Assembly (NCBI GenBank): GCA_951828385.1
Contig: OX639973.1
Span: 2,595,200 to 2,659,199, forward strand
DNA: 64,000 nucleotides
Origin: an uncultured Poribacteria bacterium
Lineage (GTDB): Bacteria > Poribacteria > WGA-4E > WGA-3G
Direction: 5' to 3'
Positions 1-8,855 of this stretch are shown here, piece after piece; the stretch's first letter is position 1, and each line of letters begins with the position of its first letter. The notes under the pieces were generated by a model. It saw nothing but the letters and a program-made list of their open reading frames with translations. It was not told the DNA's origin and did no database searches. A program made the position numbers and the translations under genes.

Positions 1-863
1 ATTTTCGGACTGAATTCAGGTAACGCTGCTGCAAGTTTCTCGTGGCTGAAGATCTGTGTATGCCCGAAGTTGCCCCGCAAACCGCTGAAGCGTTCTGGTG
101 CCATCGCGATAAGCGACTCTTGGGATACATGCACGATCTCTATGTCAACACCGAGTGCGTCTGCCGCGGCACGGTGCCATTCGTCCCACGTCCGTGCCTG
201 CGGGTGGACGATATTGTATATCTCGCCGAAGCAGTCGGATTTACCGAGTATATCTGTAAACGCAAAACCTGCGTCGCGAGATGACAGGAATTGAAAATAA
301 TTTAATCCATCGCCCGCGGAGAGGATCGGTTTGCCCTTCCGTAGCCGATCAATCCAACCCCCATCCCCACCGACTTGACGCAAGAGATTCATGCCCGGTC
401 CGTGGGTATAGGACGGTTTGAAGATCGTGACGGGGAACCCGTCGCGTGCGTGTGCCTCTAACAGGAGATTATCCGCGGCGACTTTGCCGAGTCCGTAGCC
501 TGATTCCCCTTGCAACGGTGCCGTCTCTGGGAGGTTGATCCCGGCGAACGGGGGTCCGTAGGTCATCACTGTTGAGCAGTGGACGAAGTGTCCGACGCGT
601 CCTTGACATGCCCGCAGCGCGGAAGTGGCATCGTCGGCGTTGAAACTAATCATATCGATGACGGCATCCCATTCTTCCGCGCCGACTTTCGCTTCAAAGT
701 CGTCGCGTTGTTGTCGGTCGCCGTGGATGACGCGGACATCTGGAGGCGGTGCGTCTCTGTGTTGTCCGCGGTTGAATAGGACGACTTCGTGGTTTCGGTG
801 TTGCAGGGCGGCAACAATTCCACGGCTAATGTTGCCCGTCCCACCGATGACTAAAACTTTCAT
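1..863 (-). CDS. NAD(P)-dependent epimerase/dehydratase family protein (3' end outside window)
   Basis: The minus strand is open from an ATG at 861-863 to the window edge, about 287 residues. The N-terminus MKVLVIGGTGNISRGIV is a Rossmann fold with the GxxGxxG-type motif of extended SDRs (residues 7-13). It is followed by an acidic pocket region (DMISF), a serine in HCSTVMTYG and a YGLGK segment (Y-x3-K) that fits the catalytic Tyr/Lys pair near residue 140. The family acts on nucleotide sugars or related small molecules; in this lineage such proteins are often annotated only as NAD-dependent epimerases, and no substrate can be read here. No stop codon is reached, so the C-terminal substrate-binding part is incomplete. 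It runs in the same direction as the downstream minus-strand genes but is separated by about 60 bp from the AAA gene's end. Confidence 0.85.
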   Translation of the reverse strand, partial: MKVLVIGGTGNISRGIVAALQHRNHEVVLFNRGQHRDAPPPDVRVIHGDRQQRDDFEAKVGAEEWDAVIDMISFNADDATSALRACQGRVGHFVHCSTVMTYGPPFAGINLPETAPLQGESGYGLGKVAADNLLLEAHARDGFPVTIFKPSYTHGPGMNLLRQVGGDGGWIDRLRKGKPILSAGDGLNYFQFLSSRDAGFAFTDILGKSDCFGEIYNIVHPQARTWDEWHRAAADALGVDIEIVHVSQESLIAMAPERFSGLRGNFGHTQIFSHEKLAAALPEFSPK

Positions 864-922
864 TGTTCATTCCTTTGTTGACAGGATTTTATTTTGCTAT
901 CTAACTTGACTTAAAAATTCTA

Positions 923-2524
923 CTATGTTGCCTGTGAAGGCGGTTCTTGCATGACAGGGATGACGTAGCTCCGGATGGCGAAACCCTCAATAATTTCTGT
1001 TTCTGTCCGGGGTACTGGAGTCTTCCGATGATCGAACACAACATAATATCCTTCTGCTGCCTCTTCTAACCGTACATAAGCTGCGAGTTGTTTCTTGCCT
1101 GCTGTATAGGAACGCTCACCCTCCCAAATCTTAGTTTCAACGATATACTTTCGCGAGTTGTGCAGAATAAGCAGATCCATTCTACCACGTCCTGTTCGCA
1201 CTTCAAGGTACATTCGCCCCTTCACCAACCGTACAAACTGCTCAAGATAGGCAAAAAGGAGGTATTGTCCAACGAACTCTTTCGGAGTCTCCGGTACCTG
1301 TAGAATTCTATATCCGACACGTGCGATAAAACTCTGAAAGTTATCAAGTAAGGGCTGCAGGCGAATCTGACCATCGGAGGTGAGGTAATCTAAGAAATCG
1401 GTTTCTGCGTCTTCAGGGAAGTATTCGCGTTCTAACCCATTTATCACGGGTTGAAACGCCCGCATGATACGATACTGATAAATCGGATTGACAATTTCAC
1501 ACATTCCGTCGGCACCTTCCGCGAGGACACCATAGGTAGCGAGTTCCGAAATAAATTCGTTATCCAGATTAAAATCCACACCTCTATCGTGGGAAACAAT
1601 TCCCATCAGAAGGGTTTCAAAGCGTGGATTCTTTCGGATATTGGTTATGAGATGCTGAATGTTGACGTTCCGTTCCCGCAGCAGCCGTGTGTGTGCTTCT
1701 GAAAAGTGCCTCATACCGATGCGCTCTGTTTTTGGAATGTTCAATTCTTCAGTAAGTATCTGTGCGAATCGGTTTACAAGGAACGGCTGACCGGCTGTTT
1801 GTTTGTGAAGTGCTTCGATGACTTCTGCGGCGAAAGGCTGCCCGACTGCATCCGTATACTCGGCAAGGAGTTCCCGCACCTGTTCAAGCGTAAAGTTAGG
1901 CAAGGCAAACTCGTCCTGAATGTTAAAGGGTGAGATAGAACGGTCATAGTTAAGTTGGGTTATACTCTTAACGCCGACGATGCCGAGGCTGAAAGGGCAG
2001 CGTGAATCTACACCGGAGAGGTAGATGCGGCGAAGCGAGTGCAGAAAATCGCTCACGACGGTTTGCGGAATGCCATCAAATTCGTCAATTATCATTACAA
2101 GTCGCTGCGGTTTTAGCAGGTTTTCGAGTTCCGTAAAGAAGCGTAGCATTGACAGATGATCGGTTACCTGGGCCCCTTGAAGATATTGATGAAGTGCTTC
2201 CGATGGCACGTGTGCCCGTTTTTGGAAAATCTTTCCAATTTGTTCACGAATATCCTGGTAGAGTTCACCGTAAAAAACGGAGGCGTTCAGGTTTTTATAG
2301 GCTTCAAAATTCAATTGAATCGGGAAATAAGTTATACCGTCGGCTGCGAGGGCATCTAATGCCCACCGGAAAAAGGTGGTTTTACCAGTCTGCCGAGGTG
2401 CAAAGATGACAATGTAGCGGCCTTGTTTAACGCGATCGACGAAATCTGCAAGTTCCGTTGTCCGCTTGACGACATAATTTCGCGAGGCATCTACAGGCCC
2501 TCGCGTCTCAAAAGTTTTCATCAC
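923..2524 (-). CDS. AAA ATPase with C-terminal PD-(D/E)XK nuclease-like domain
   Basis: 533 residues. Walker A is APRQTGKT at 42-49 and Walker B is LVMIIDEFD at about 142-150, in the arrangement of AAA_35-type ATPases. The last 100 residues carry a PD-(D/E)XK nuclease-like signature: Glu in YLEV, Asp at about 450 in GRMDLLIL, and E-x-K at about 463-465 in IVETKIW. Proteins of this architecture are widespread but have no settled function; nuclease activity is inferred from motifs. A close paralogue lies at 59535-61124 with the same domain order. It is the last gene of a minus-strand set with a DNA methyltransferase and a small lipoprotein, 24 bp downstream of the latter, so co-transcription from the promoter at 3923-3951 is plausible. 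Confidence 0.85.
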   Translation of the reverse strand: MMKTFETRGPVDASRNYVVKRTTELADFVDRVKQGRYIVIFAPRQTGKTTFFRWALDALAADGITYFPIQLNFEAYKNLNASVFYGELYQDIREQIGKIFQKRAHVPSEALHQYLQGAQVTDHLSMLRFFTELENLLKPQRLVMIIDEFDGIPQTVVSDFLHSLRRIYLSGVDSRCPFSLGIVGVKSITQLNYDRSISPFNIQDEFALPNFTLEQVRELLAEYTDAVGQPFAAEVIEALHKQTAGQPFLVNRFAQILTEELNIPKTERIGMRHFSEAHTRLLRERNVNIQHLITNIRKNPRFETLLMGIVSHDRGVDFNLDNEFISELATYGVLAEGADGMCEIVNPIYQYRIMRAFQPVINGLEREYFPEDAETDFLDYLTSDGQIRLQPLLDNFQSFIARVGYRILQVPETPKEFVGQYLLFAYLEQFVRLVKGRMYLEVRTGRGRMDLLILHNSRKYIVETKIWEGERSYTAGKKQLAAYVRLEEAAEGYYVVFDHRKTPVPRTETEIIEGFAIRSYVIPVMQEPPSQAT

Positions 2525-2548
2525 ATCCGCTCCTTGGCTTTAGTGCTC

Positions 2549-2866
2549 TTAATTAGTATTACTGCCCGTCTGCACTACGGTCTTTTTACGTTTCCGCCGT
2601 GTAAGGGAGATACCACCGAAACCGCTGATGATAGCGATGTAAAACCCAAGATCGTACCACCATCCTGTGTTTTGGGGTTCATAGACACGGATATCTGGAT
2701 TAAAAATTCCCCATATTAACGAGATTGGCGCGATCCAACCGTGCCAGATACCCCAGAAAAATCCAGCGGGTTTCTCAGTGGTATGTTTACCGTCGCCGGG
2801 GACGCACCCCGCGGAAGTAATAAGTGTTATCAATAAAAGTGTGCAGACCAGTTTTTGGGTGTTCAT
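2549..2866 (-). CDS. Small predicted lipoprotein with C-terminal membrane segment
   Basis: 105 residues starting at MNTQKLVCTLLLITL (ATG 2864-2866); an upstream in-frame start would overlap the methyltransferase and break the signal peptide. The N-terminus is a lipoprotein signal with lipobox-like SAGC at about 19-22. The rest has GFFWGIWHGWIAPISLIW and a YDLGFYIAIISGFGG hydrophobic stretch followed by an RRKRKK tail, so it is likely anchored in the membrane. Similar short proteins with a WHG...P...W pattern occur scattered in bacteria without a known role. It lies between the methyltransferase (4 bp gap) and the AAA-nuclease gene. Confidence 0.7.
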   Translation of the reverse strand: MNTQKLVCTLLLITLITSAGCVPGDGKHTTEKPAGFFWGIWHGWIAPISLIWGIFNPDIRVYEPQNTGWWYDLGFYIAIISGFGGISLTRRKRKKTVVQTGSNTN

Positions 2867-2870
2867 TTTT

Positions 2871-3851
2871 TTACTCCATATCAACAATCGCACGCGACAA
2901 AGCCCAATCTAAGCGTCGTCGATAGTGTCCATCGCTGCGTATGCCTTTGAACGCGGTCAGAAAGACATCGTGGGTTTTCTCGCGGATTGTTGCTAAGCGG
3001 TTGTTGAGCATATCTATATCCACGTGCCACGGCACACCGATTTTCGTAATTGAACGGCAATGGACACGGATCGGATAGTCTTTGAGTTCCTCTGGTGGAC
3101 AAAAACGGATTGAGGCGGAAACGGTGTTGTCTATAGCGATGAGTCCGAGATTTCCCTTCGGATCGTTGAACACAATATTGCGGTTAGCGGACGGTTGCGG
3201 GAGGTGTCTGCGGAGCTCACTCATAGTGCCGAGAAACTGATTGTTGCGCCATATCCTTACATCTGATGTCGCGTCCGGTGCAAACAGTGCGAGACCTACC
3301 GGGTGTTCTGTGTCCTCAAACATAACTGAAACCCCCCTGCCCCCCTTATCAGGGGGGTAATTTGTCTTGCCTTGCGCTTGCGGGACTAAAGAGATGAAAT
3401 CGTGTAGTCTTTGCAAAAAGAGACCGCTCCGAATGAACGCCTCTGGGATGATTGCTGCGACCCACTCACAATGCGTTAGGCATTGCTCAAGTGCGTATTT
3501 GTAGAGATCGTCGTAGGAAGTCGCTTCTGGGAAAGGTAGACCGCGGCGTGTTGCGGAATTGCGCGCCAACCACGGCGGATTGGTAATGCAAACGTTAAAT
3601 CCTTTAGGAAAGTCGGCGAGGGTGTCCCGCTGTGCAATCCCTTCTGCTCCGGGTTGAATGTCGAAAAACGCCCAATCCCGGCATTGCAGGTTTGCTGCAT
3701 CAATCAATTGTGGAATATCTTTAGCACCCGCGAAGGGTTCCAAAGTTATCTGTTGTGCTAAGTTAGACGCTTCTGCCCACGTCTGGAACGGTTCCAACTG
3801 GAACGGATTCCCGCGTGTATAATAGCGTCCACTCGCTCGTTTTTCGTCCAT
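2871..3851 (-). CDS. N6-adenine-type DNA methyltransferase
   Basis: 326 residues. It contains the SAM-binding motif I (LEPFAGA, about 37-43) and the catalytic NPPW motif (about 93-96, in CITNPPWLARN), the hallmark of amino-methyltransferases acting on adenine. RYYTRGNPF near the start resembles the conserved region preceding motif I in type I/II-like adenine methylases. The target sequence cannot be told; no clear separate target-recognition domain is seen, so it may be an orphan or restriction-linked enzyme. The gene contains an in-frame palindromic repeat (3331-3363) encoding NYPPDKGGRG, which looks like an insertion. It is first of a minus-strand set with a lipoprotein and an AAA-PD-(D/E)XK protein and has its own promoter candidate 70-100 bp upstream. 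Confidence 0.85.
   Translation of the reverse strand: MDEKRASGRYYTRGNPFQLEPFQTWAEASNLAQQITLEPFAGAKDIPQLIDAANLQCRDWAFFDIQPGAEGIAQRDTLADFPKGFNVCITNPPWLARNSATRRGLPFPEATSYDDLYKYALEQCLTHCEWVAAIIPEAFIRSGLFLQRLHDFISLVPQAQGKTNYPPDKGGRGVSVMFEDTEHPVGLALFAPDATSDVRIWRNNQFLGTMSELRRHLPQPSANRNIVFNDPKGNLGLIAIDNTVSASIRFCPPEELKDYPIRVHCRSITKIGVPWHVDIDMLNNRLATIREKTHDVFLTAFKGIRSDGHYRRRLDWALSRAIVDME
3331..3363. repeat. Palindromic G/C-run element inside the methyltransferase gene
   Basis: Six C, TTATCA, six G form the core at 3340-3357, with a second C run before it (3332-3337). A related CCCC-TTATCAGGG string is present in the intergenic DNA at 57453-57467. The insert is translated in frame by the methyltransferase. 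Confidence 0.75.
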
Positions 3852-3922
3852 TTTTTAGTGTTTTTCTAATAGGCAGGTCTTTTTTTTTGTATCCAAGGGA
3901 AATGCTAACACACTGTTTGATT

Positions 3923-3951
3923 AATATAAGCCTATTCACCCTAAAAGTCAA
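3923..3951 (-). promoter_or_regulatory. Sigma-70-type promoter for the methyltransferase operon
   Basis: On the minus strand TTGACT (3946-3951), a 17-nt spacer and TATATT (3923-3928). The -10 ends 72 bp before the methyltransferase ATG. It is back to back with the plus-strand promoter at 3983-4011. Confidence 0.65.
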
Positions 3952-3982
3952 GTGGAATTCTCGCCGATTCGGACAAACAAAA

Positions 3983-4011
3983 TTGACAATAGTCCACAAA
4001 TTTGGTATCAT
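3983..4011 (+). promoter_or_regulatory. Sigma-70-type promoter for the PhyH gene
   Basis: TTGACA (3983-3988), 17-nt spacer, TATCAT (4006-4011), 48 bp before the ATG at 4060. Confidence 0.7.
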
Positions 4012-4059
4012 ACCTGCAATACAAACTTCTGACCGACGCAAAGAAACGAGGACGCTTCG

Positions 4060-4887
4060 ATGCCAATTACGGATGCAATGCCGGAACTCAAGCGAAAGCT
4101 GCAGTTTTTTCCGGTCGAAAACGAGAATCCATCGACGTTAACACGTACGCAAATTGAGCACTTCAATGAAAAGGGTTTTATTTCACCGTTGGATGTCTTT
4201 TCTGAAGCAGAGATCGCGGAACACCGTGCCTATTTCGATCAACTCATGGAGAAGGCACTCGATGCGGGGATGAATAGCTACTCTATAAACGGATGGCATA
4301 CCACTTGTACCGGTCTCCACGACCTTGTTACGGAAGAAAGAATCTTGAATTATGTGCAAGATATCCTTGGTGAAACGTTGATCTGTTGGGGAACACACTA
4401 TTTCTGTAAGATGCCGGGTGATGTGAAACAGGTGAGTTGGCATCAGGATGCCTCCTATTGGCCCCTCTCTCCAAGCAAGACCGTCACCGTGTGGCTCGCG
4501 ATTGACGATGCTGAGGTTGAAAACGGAGCGATGACTGTTATTCCGAAATCGCATCTGCACGGGCAAATCGCATTTGAACGTAGTGCCGCTGAGGAAAAGA
4601 ATGTGCTGGGTCAGACAGTGCATGGCGCGACACAATATGGGGACGCACCCCATCCATTTGAAATGAAAGCCGGACAAATGTCGTTGCATTCGGATCTGCT
4701 GTTGCACGGCTCTGAACCGAACACATCAGATCGACGGCGTTGTGGGTTGACAATGCGGTTCGTGCCGCCTGAAGTCCACGCAGCAAACGATTGGAACCAA
4801 CGCGCGATTGTCGCCAGAGGTAGTGATCCGAGTGGACATTGGGTTCACAATCCACGTCCAACGGAAGATAAAATTCCGACACGATAG
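4060..4887 (+). CDS. Phytanoyl-CoA dioxygenase (PhyH) family protein
   Basis: 275 residues, usual length for bacterial PhyH proteins. The Fe(II)/2-oxoglutarate facial triad is visible: H128-x-D130 in SWHQDASYW and H216 in LLLHGSEPN, with a basic residue for 2-oxoglutarate in GLTMRF about 15 residues later. VWLAIDDA and GAMTVIPKSHLHG are typical core strands. These enzymes hydroxylate or halogenate small molecules with O2 and 2-oxoglutarate; large PhyH expansions are a known trait of Poribacteria. The substrate is unknown. It is followed 30 bp later by a membrane carrier gene with a Shine-Dalgarno-like GGAGG, so the two may be co-transcribed. Confidence 0.92.
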   Translation: MPITDAMPELKRKLQFFPVENENPSTLTRTQIEHFNEKGFISPLDVFSEAEIAEHRAYFDQLMEKALDAGMNSYSINGWHTTCTGLHDLVTEERILNYVQDILGETLICWGTHYFCKMPGDVKQVSWHQDASYWPLSPSKTVTVWLAIDDAEVENGAMTVIPKSHLHGQIAFERSAAEEKNVLGQTVHGATQYGDAPHPFEMKAGQMSLHSDLLLHGSEPNTSDRRRCGLTMRFVPPEVHAANDWNQRAIVARGSDPSGHWVHNPRPTEDKIPTR

Positions 4888-4917
4888 TAAAGTTTTTGGA
4901 GGGGTTAACCCAACATA

Positions 4918-6150
4918 ATGTTTCCACGACGACTTATTTATACCGCCATCGCGATCAGTATTGCTGCCGCTTTTGTGTTATTTGGCTATGAGTTTATCCG
5001 TTCCGTGTCCTCTTCACTGTTCATTGAGGCGTATGGTGCCGAGAATCTCATGTTTGGTATGGCGTTGGTTTCGCCGAGTATGATCGTGATGCTGTACTGC
5101 TACGGTCGCCTGCTCTCGTGGCGGGGCGCGACGTACGCTTTGGCAATAACCTCGCTTTTTTCGGGTATTCTGATCCTTGCTTGTTACGCTGCACTTGTCC
5201 GTGGCATGCATTTCGCAGCAGTAATCATCTATGTGTTCCGCGAAGCGTATATCGTGATTGTCATTGAGCAGTTCTGGTCGTTCGTTAACAGCGTGCTGAC
5301 GACTGAACAAGCGAAGCGTATTAACGGACCTTTCTGTGCCGTTGCGTCTATGGGTTCATTTGCCGGTGGCATGCTTGTGAAGAGATGGGCGGTGGCGTTA
5401 GGATCTAAAACGCTACTACTTTTCGCAGCGGGATCCCTCGTCCCTGCGGCAGTCTTCGGTGTGATTGCTTATAGATTCGGCGGTGAACCGAAACCGAGCG
5501 AAGAGGAGGCTGGTGGAAAACTTGGACACCTCGGCGTAAAAACGCTCTTTCGTTCGAGATATCTGCTTTTTATGGCGGTATTGATCTTAAGCACACAGTT
5601 GGTGTCCACTGTGCTGTATCTCCGTTTCAATGGATTGGCGGAAACAGAGTTACCCGATACAGATGCACGGACAGCATTTTTCGGTGGCGTGTACGGGTAT
5701 CTTGGACTTGCCTCCGGTGTTTTGCAATTGGTGGTGGTGCCGTTGGCACTCAGATTTGTTGCCCTCCGTATTATTCACGTCTGCATTCCAATCGTTCACC
5801 TTATCAGTAGTCTTGTGCTGACGATTTCTCCATCGCTTCGGAGCGGGACAGCTGCGTATGTGATTTTTAAAGCCTTAGATTACTCAATTTTCCGAGCAGC
5901 CAAAGAATTATTTTATATGCCGCTCTCTTACGATTCACGCTATCGTGCGAAACAACTTATTGACTCGTTTGTGTATCGGTCCTCAAAGAGCGGCGGTGCA
6001 TTCGTGATTGGATTGGTAAAATTGGTTGTAAAGACGATTCCTGGCATCGCGTTCTCCATTACGGCGATGGTGGCGGCGATAGTGTGGACACCGATCGTTT
6101 TCAGTTTGACGCGGGCGTATCAGAAGCTGGTAACGACGGAAGATGCGTAG
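4918..6150 (+). CDS. MFS/nucleotide-translocase-like membrane protein
   Basis: 410 residues with about 10-12 hydrophobic segments. The stretch RAAKELFYMPLSYDSRYRAK followed by a conserved DSFVYR resembles the late conserved block of Tlc-type ATP/ADP translocases and their free-living relatives (E-x-L-Y-x-P-L...K-x-K-x-x-I-D). The family includes energy-parasite carriers, but many free-living homologues have unknown substrates, and the cytosolic linker here (GGEPKPSEEEAGG) is short. It should be read as a carrier of the NTT/MFS group, not as a proven ADP/ATP exchanger. It ends 45 bp from the convergent E1-beta gene, with a shared hairpin between them. Confidence 0.75.
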   Translation: MFPRRLIYTAIAISIAAAFVLFGYEFIRSVSSSLFIEAYGAENLMFGMALVSPSMIVMLYCYGRLLSWRGATYALAITSLFSGILILACYAALVRGMHFAAVIIYVFREAYIVIVIEQFWSFVNSVLTTEQAKRINGPFCAVASMGSFAGGMLVKRWAVALGSKTLLLFAAGSLVPAAVFGVIAYRFGGEPKPSEEEAGGKLGHLGVKTLFRSRYLLFMAVLILSTQLVSTVLYLRFNGLAETELPDTDARTAFFGGVYGYLGLASGVLQLVVVPLALRFVALRIIHVCIPIVHLISSLVLTISPSLRSGTAAYVIFKALDYSIFRAAKELFYMPLSYDSRYRAKQLIDSFVYRSSKSGGAFVIGLVKLVVKTIPGIAFSITAMVAAIVWTPIVFSLTRAYQKLVTTEDA

Positions 6151-6160
6151 ATTTTCGCTG

Positions 6161-6185
6161 CTGGCGCGCGAACGAAGCGCACCAG
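6161..6185. terminator. Hairpin between convergent genes
   Basis: Arms CTGGCGCGC (6161-6169) and GCGCACCAG (6177-6185), one mismatch, followed on the plus strand by GCGGTTTGCTTT. It sits between two converging genes and could stop transcription from either side. Confidence 0.55.
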
Positions 6186-6194
6186 CGGTTTGCT

Positions 6195-7178
6195 TTAAAT
6201 CTCATAACGGACGAGTTTCCGTGCTGCGTCAGTGATCTGATCCGCGTTCGGAATAACGAAATTCTCCATCACCGGTGCAAAGGGGACAGGCACCGGCATC
6301 GCTGCGACCCGCTCAATCGGCGCATCAAGATAATCAAACGCCTCACGCACGACAAGCGCGGCGATCTCCGCGCCGAACCCTGCCCTGCCAACTGCTTCAT
6401 GCGCGATCAACAACCGATTTGTTTTCCGGACGGAGTCGAGGATGCTGTCTTTGTCAAGTGGCATCAGTGTCCGTGGGTCGATGACTTCAGCAGAGATGCC
6501 TTCATCGGCAAGTGCGTCTGCGGCGATGAGCGCGTTCAGAACCATCCGTGATGTCGCAAGGATCGTGATGTCATCACCTTCACGTTTGACATCCGCTACC
6601 CCCAATGGAATTGTATATTCTTCCTCAGGAATCTCGCCTTCCTCTGTATAGAGGAGTTTATGCTCAATAAACATAATCGGATTGTCGTCTCGGATGGCTG
6701 TTTTGAGTAACCCTTTTGCGTCGTAGGGTGTGGATGGCATCACGACGAGCAGACCGGGGATGTGTACGAACCACGCTTCTAAGCTCTGTGCGTGCTGCGC
6801 GGCAGAGGATCGCCCCGCACCGCCCTGCGTCCGAATCACGAGCGGCACATCTAACTGCCCGCCGACCATATAACGGATCTTCGCGACCTGATTAACGATC
6901 TGGTCCATGCCAACCGCTGTGAAGTCGATGTACATCAACTCCGCGACCGGACGCATCCCTGTAACTGCTGCACCGAGTGCAGTGCCGATGATAGCGGCTT
7001 CCGAAATCGGTGTGTTTCGGATGCGATCTTTCCCGAAGTCTTTGAACAACCCGTCCGTTACTTTGTAAGCACCACCGTACTCGGCGATGTCCTCCCCCAT
7101 CAGAAAGACCGCGTCATCGCGTTCCATCTCCTCTGCCAACGCTTCCTTGAGCGCGTCGCGATACGTAATCGTCTTCAT
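6195..7178 (-). CDS. 2-oxoacid dehydrogenase E1 component, beta subunit
   Basis: 327 residues, full length. The sequence follows the transketolase pyrimidine-binding fold of PdhB/AcoB/BkdB proteins: FLMGEDIAEYGGAYKVT, NTPISEAAIIG, GMRPVAELMYIDF, the phosphate-side segment RTQGGAGRSSAAQHAQSLEA, and C-terminal VIDPRTLMPLD. With an alpha subunit it decarboxylates pyruvate, acetoin or a branched-chain 2-oxoacid using thiamine diphosphate and hands the acyl group to E2. The alpha subunit, E2 and E3 are not next to it in this window, so which substrate it serves is undecided. It reads away from the next minus-strand gene (aminotransferase, 117 bp upstream). Confidence 0.93.
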   Translation of the reverse strand: MKTITYRDALKEALAEEMERDDAVFLMGEDIAEYGGAYKVTDGLFKDFGKDRIRNTPISEAAIIGTALGAAVTGMRPVAELMYIDFTAVGMDQIVNQVAKIRYMVGGQLDVPLVIRTQGGAGRSSAAQHAQSLEAWFVHIPGLLVVMPSTPYDAKGLLKTAIRDDNPIMFIEHKLLYTEEGEIPEEEYTIPLGVADVKREGDDITILATSRMVLNALIAADALADEGISAEVIDPRTLMPLDKDSILDSVRKTNRLLIAHEAVGRAGFGAEIAALVVREAFDYLDAPIERVAAMPVPVPFAPVMENFVIPNADQITDAARKLVRYEI

Positions 7179-7249
7179 TCATGCTCCTTTGTCTATTTTG
7201 ATAGTGTGCTTTGATAAAAGTAAAAAATTATTGCGCAATCCCTAACAAT

Positions 7250-7282
7250 ACCCGGTGCGGTTAGAAACCGCACCTACCGGGT
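7250..7282. repeat. Nested palindromic repeat, GGTGCGGTT family
   Basis: Outer arms ACCCGGT and ACCGGGT enclose inner arms GGTGCGGTT and AACCGCACC. Related CCGGTAGG-GCGGTT pieces recur at 47715-47731 and 47868-47906. A dispersed REP-like element, here between two minus-strand genes. Confidence 0.6.
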
Positions 7283-7295
7283 CTGGGGTAAATTT

Positions 7296-8642
7296 TTAAA
7301 ACGCATTTTCTGCTTTTAGCCACTCAAGCGTCTTTGTAAACGCTGCAACAGTTGCCGTGATGTCTTCATCTGTATGTGATGCTGTTGTCATTCCACCGTT
7401 ATTGGCGAGATCAATACCGTTCAGCAACAGACCGCAGCGGAGACGCTCCTGCATATCTGGATCGCTATTGCCTTTCAATTTCCGATAATCCCACGTGTAT
7501 GGATCGAAATCGGAGGCACGGACCTCTTTTTCACCGTGTCCGATGAGGAGTCTAATCCCCGAAAATTCGCCGTAAACCACCCAGTCAAGTCCGTAATCAT
7601 CAATAACGGCGTTGAGTTCCGTGCGAAGCCGCGCTGCACTCCGATTCGCCTGCTTGTGCGGTTCACCTGTTTTGACGATGTTGAGCATAGCGATACCCGC
7701 AGCGGCGGAGAGCGGATTCGCATTGAAAGTACCGGGATGTGGCATTTTCAAGCCGTCGCGTTCCGATTTCATTGAGATGAGTTCGAGAATCTCCGTTTTG
7801 CCGACAAGCGCGCCGCCGGGGAGTCCGCCCGCCAAAATCTTCGCGAGTGTCGTCATATCCGGTGTGACGTTGTAATGTGCCTGTGCACCGCCGGGTGCGA
7901 CTCGGAACCCCGTAATAACTTCATCAAAAATCAGTAGTACACCGTGCGCTTTTGTCAACTCACGCAACTGCTTTAAAAATGTCCCGTTCGTCGGGACGAT
8001 GCCGAAAGAGGCACCTGTCGGTTCGAGGATAACACAAGCGATGTCTTTGTCCGTTTTTAACAACGTTTCAACAGCATCAATATCGTTAGGTGGAGATAAC
8101 AGCGTCGTGTCTCGCACCTCTTGCGGGATACCGGGAACGTTCATATCAAAAGGCGGATATGCCCCTAAGATGAGGCTATCGTGCCAACCGTGGAAATGTC
8201 CCGTGAATTTTATCACCTTATTTTTTCCGGTATAGGTGCGCGCGAGGCGGATCGCCATCAGTGTCGCTTCCGTACCGGAACTCACGAACCGAACGCGTTC
8301 CGCTGACGGTATCAGCTGCGTCACAAGCGAACCCCATTCCAGTTCCAACGGATGACAGGCACCGTAATGTGTACCCCGGTGCATCTGCGTCGTTACCGCT
8401 TCCACTACTTCTGGTGGGTTATGTCCGAGGAGCAGCGCACCGTGTCCCGCCCAGTAGTCAATGAATTCTTTGTCATCAAGTCCCCATTTTTTGGATCCGT
8501 CGGCACGGGTAATGTAGACCGGAAAGGGGGTCATATATCGACCATCATGCGTTACGCCATCTGGGAAAAGATGATTCGCAGCCTCCGCCATTTCTCTATC
8601 TTTTGCAAAGGTTTTTTGATAACGCTCCAAAATGGTATGCAT
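7296..8642 (-). CDS. Class III aminotransferase, glutamate-1-semialdehyde aminomutase-like
   Basis: 448 residues, usual for HemL-type class III PLP enzymes. Seen: FVSSGTEATLMAIRLAR (phosphate-binding region, about 120-136), the PLP-ring Asp in LLIFDEVITGFRV (D240), and the PLP lysine K268 in TTLAKILAGGLPGGALVG. HPGTFNANPLSAAAG is also typical. HemL makes 5-aminolevulinate for haem; however, the sequence has an unusually long C-terminus (HTDEDI near the end) and many paralogues in this lineage act on other amino acids, so a role in tetrapyrrole synthesis is not certain. It is upstream of the E1-beta gene on the same strand. Confidence 0.88.
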   Translation of the reverse strand: MHTILERYQKTFAKDREMAEAANHLFPDGVTHDGRYMTPFPVYITRADGSKKWGLDDKEFIDYWAGHGALLLGHNPPEVVEAVTTQMHRGTHYGACHPLELEWGSLVTQLIPSAERVRFVSSGTEATLMAIRLARTYTGKNKVIKFTGHFHGWHDSLILGAYPPFDMNVPGIPQEVRDTTLLSPPNDIDAVETLLKTDKDIACVILEPTGASFGIVPTNGTFLKQLRELTKAHGVLLIFDEVITGFRVAPGGAQAHYNVTPDMTTLAKILAGGLPGGALVGKTEILELISMKSERDGLKMPHPGTFNANPLSAAAGIAMLNIVKTGEPHKQANRSAARLRTELNAVIDDYGLDWVVYGEFSGIRLLIGHGEKEVRASDFDPYTWDYRKLKGNSDPDMQERLRCGLLLNGIDLANNGGMTTASHTDEDITATVAAFTKTLEWLKAENAF

Positions 8643-8855
8643 TTTTTTCGCCTCGTTTTTTGAGTATTTATGGATAAGTATAGCATATTTGGATTTTATA
8701 TGCGAAATGAATTTTTCTACAGAAGGATTCAGTTTTCCTGCTTTTCAATTTTATGCGGGGTATCGCGATCGGGAGGTCGCTCGGACAGCGAGGCACCTCA
8801 AGCAAAAGATCAAACTATTGGAGAATTGATGCCTTCATAAATGAAGAAATTTCTG

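Noticed and set aside
8632-8829. Open frame ending in YAGYRDREVARTARHLKQ
   Set aside because: Its only start lies in the antisense of the aminotransferase and there is no ribosome-binding site; at most a remnant.
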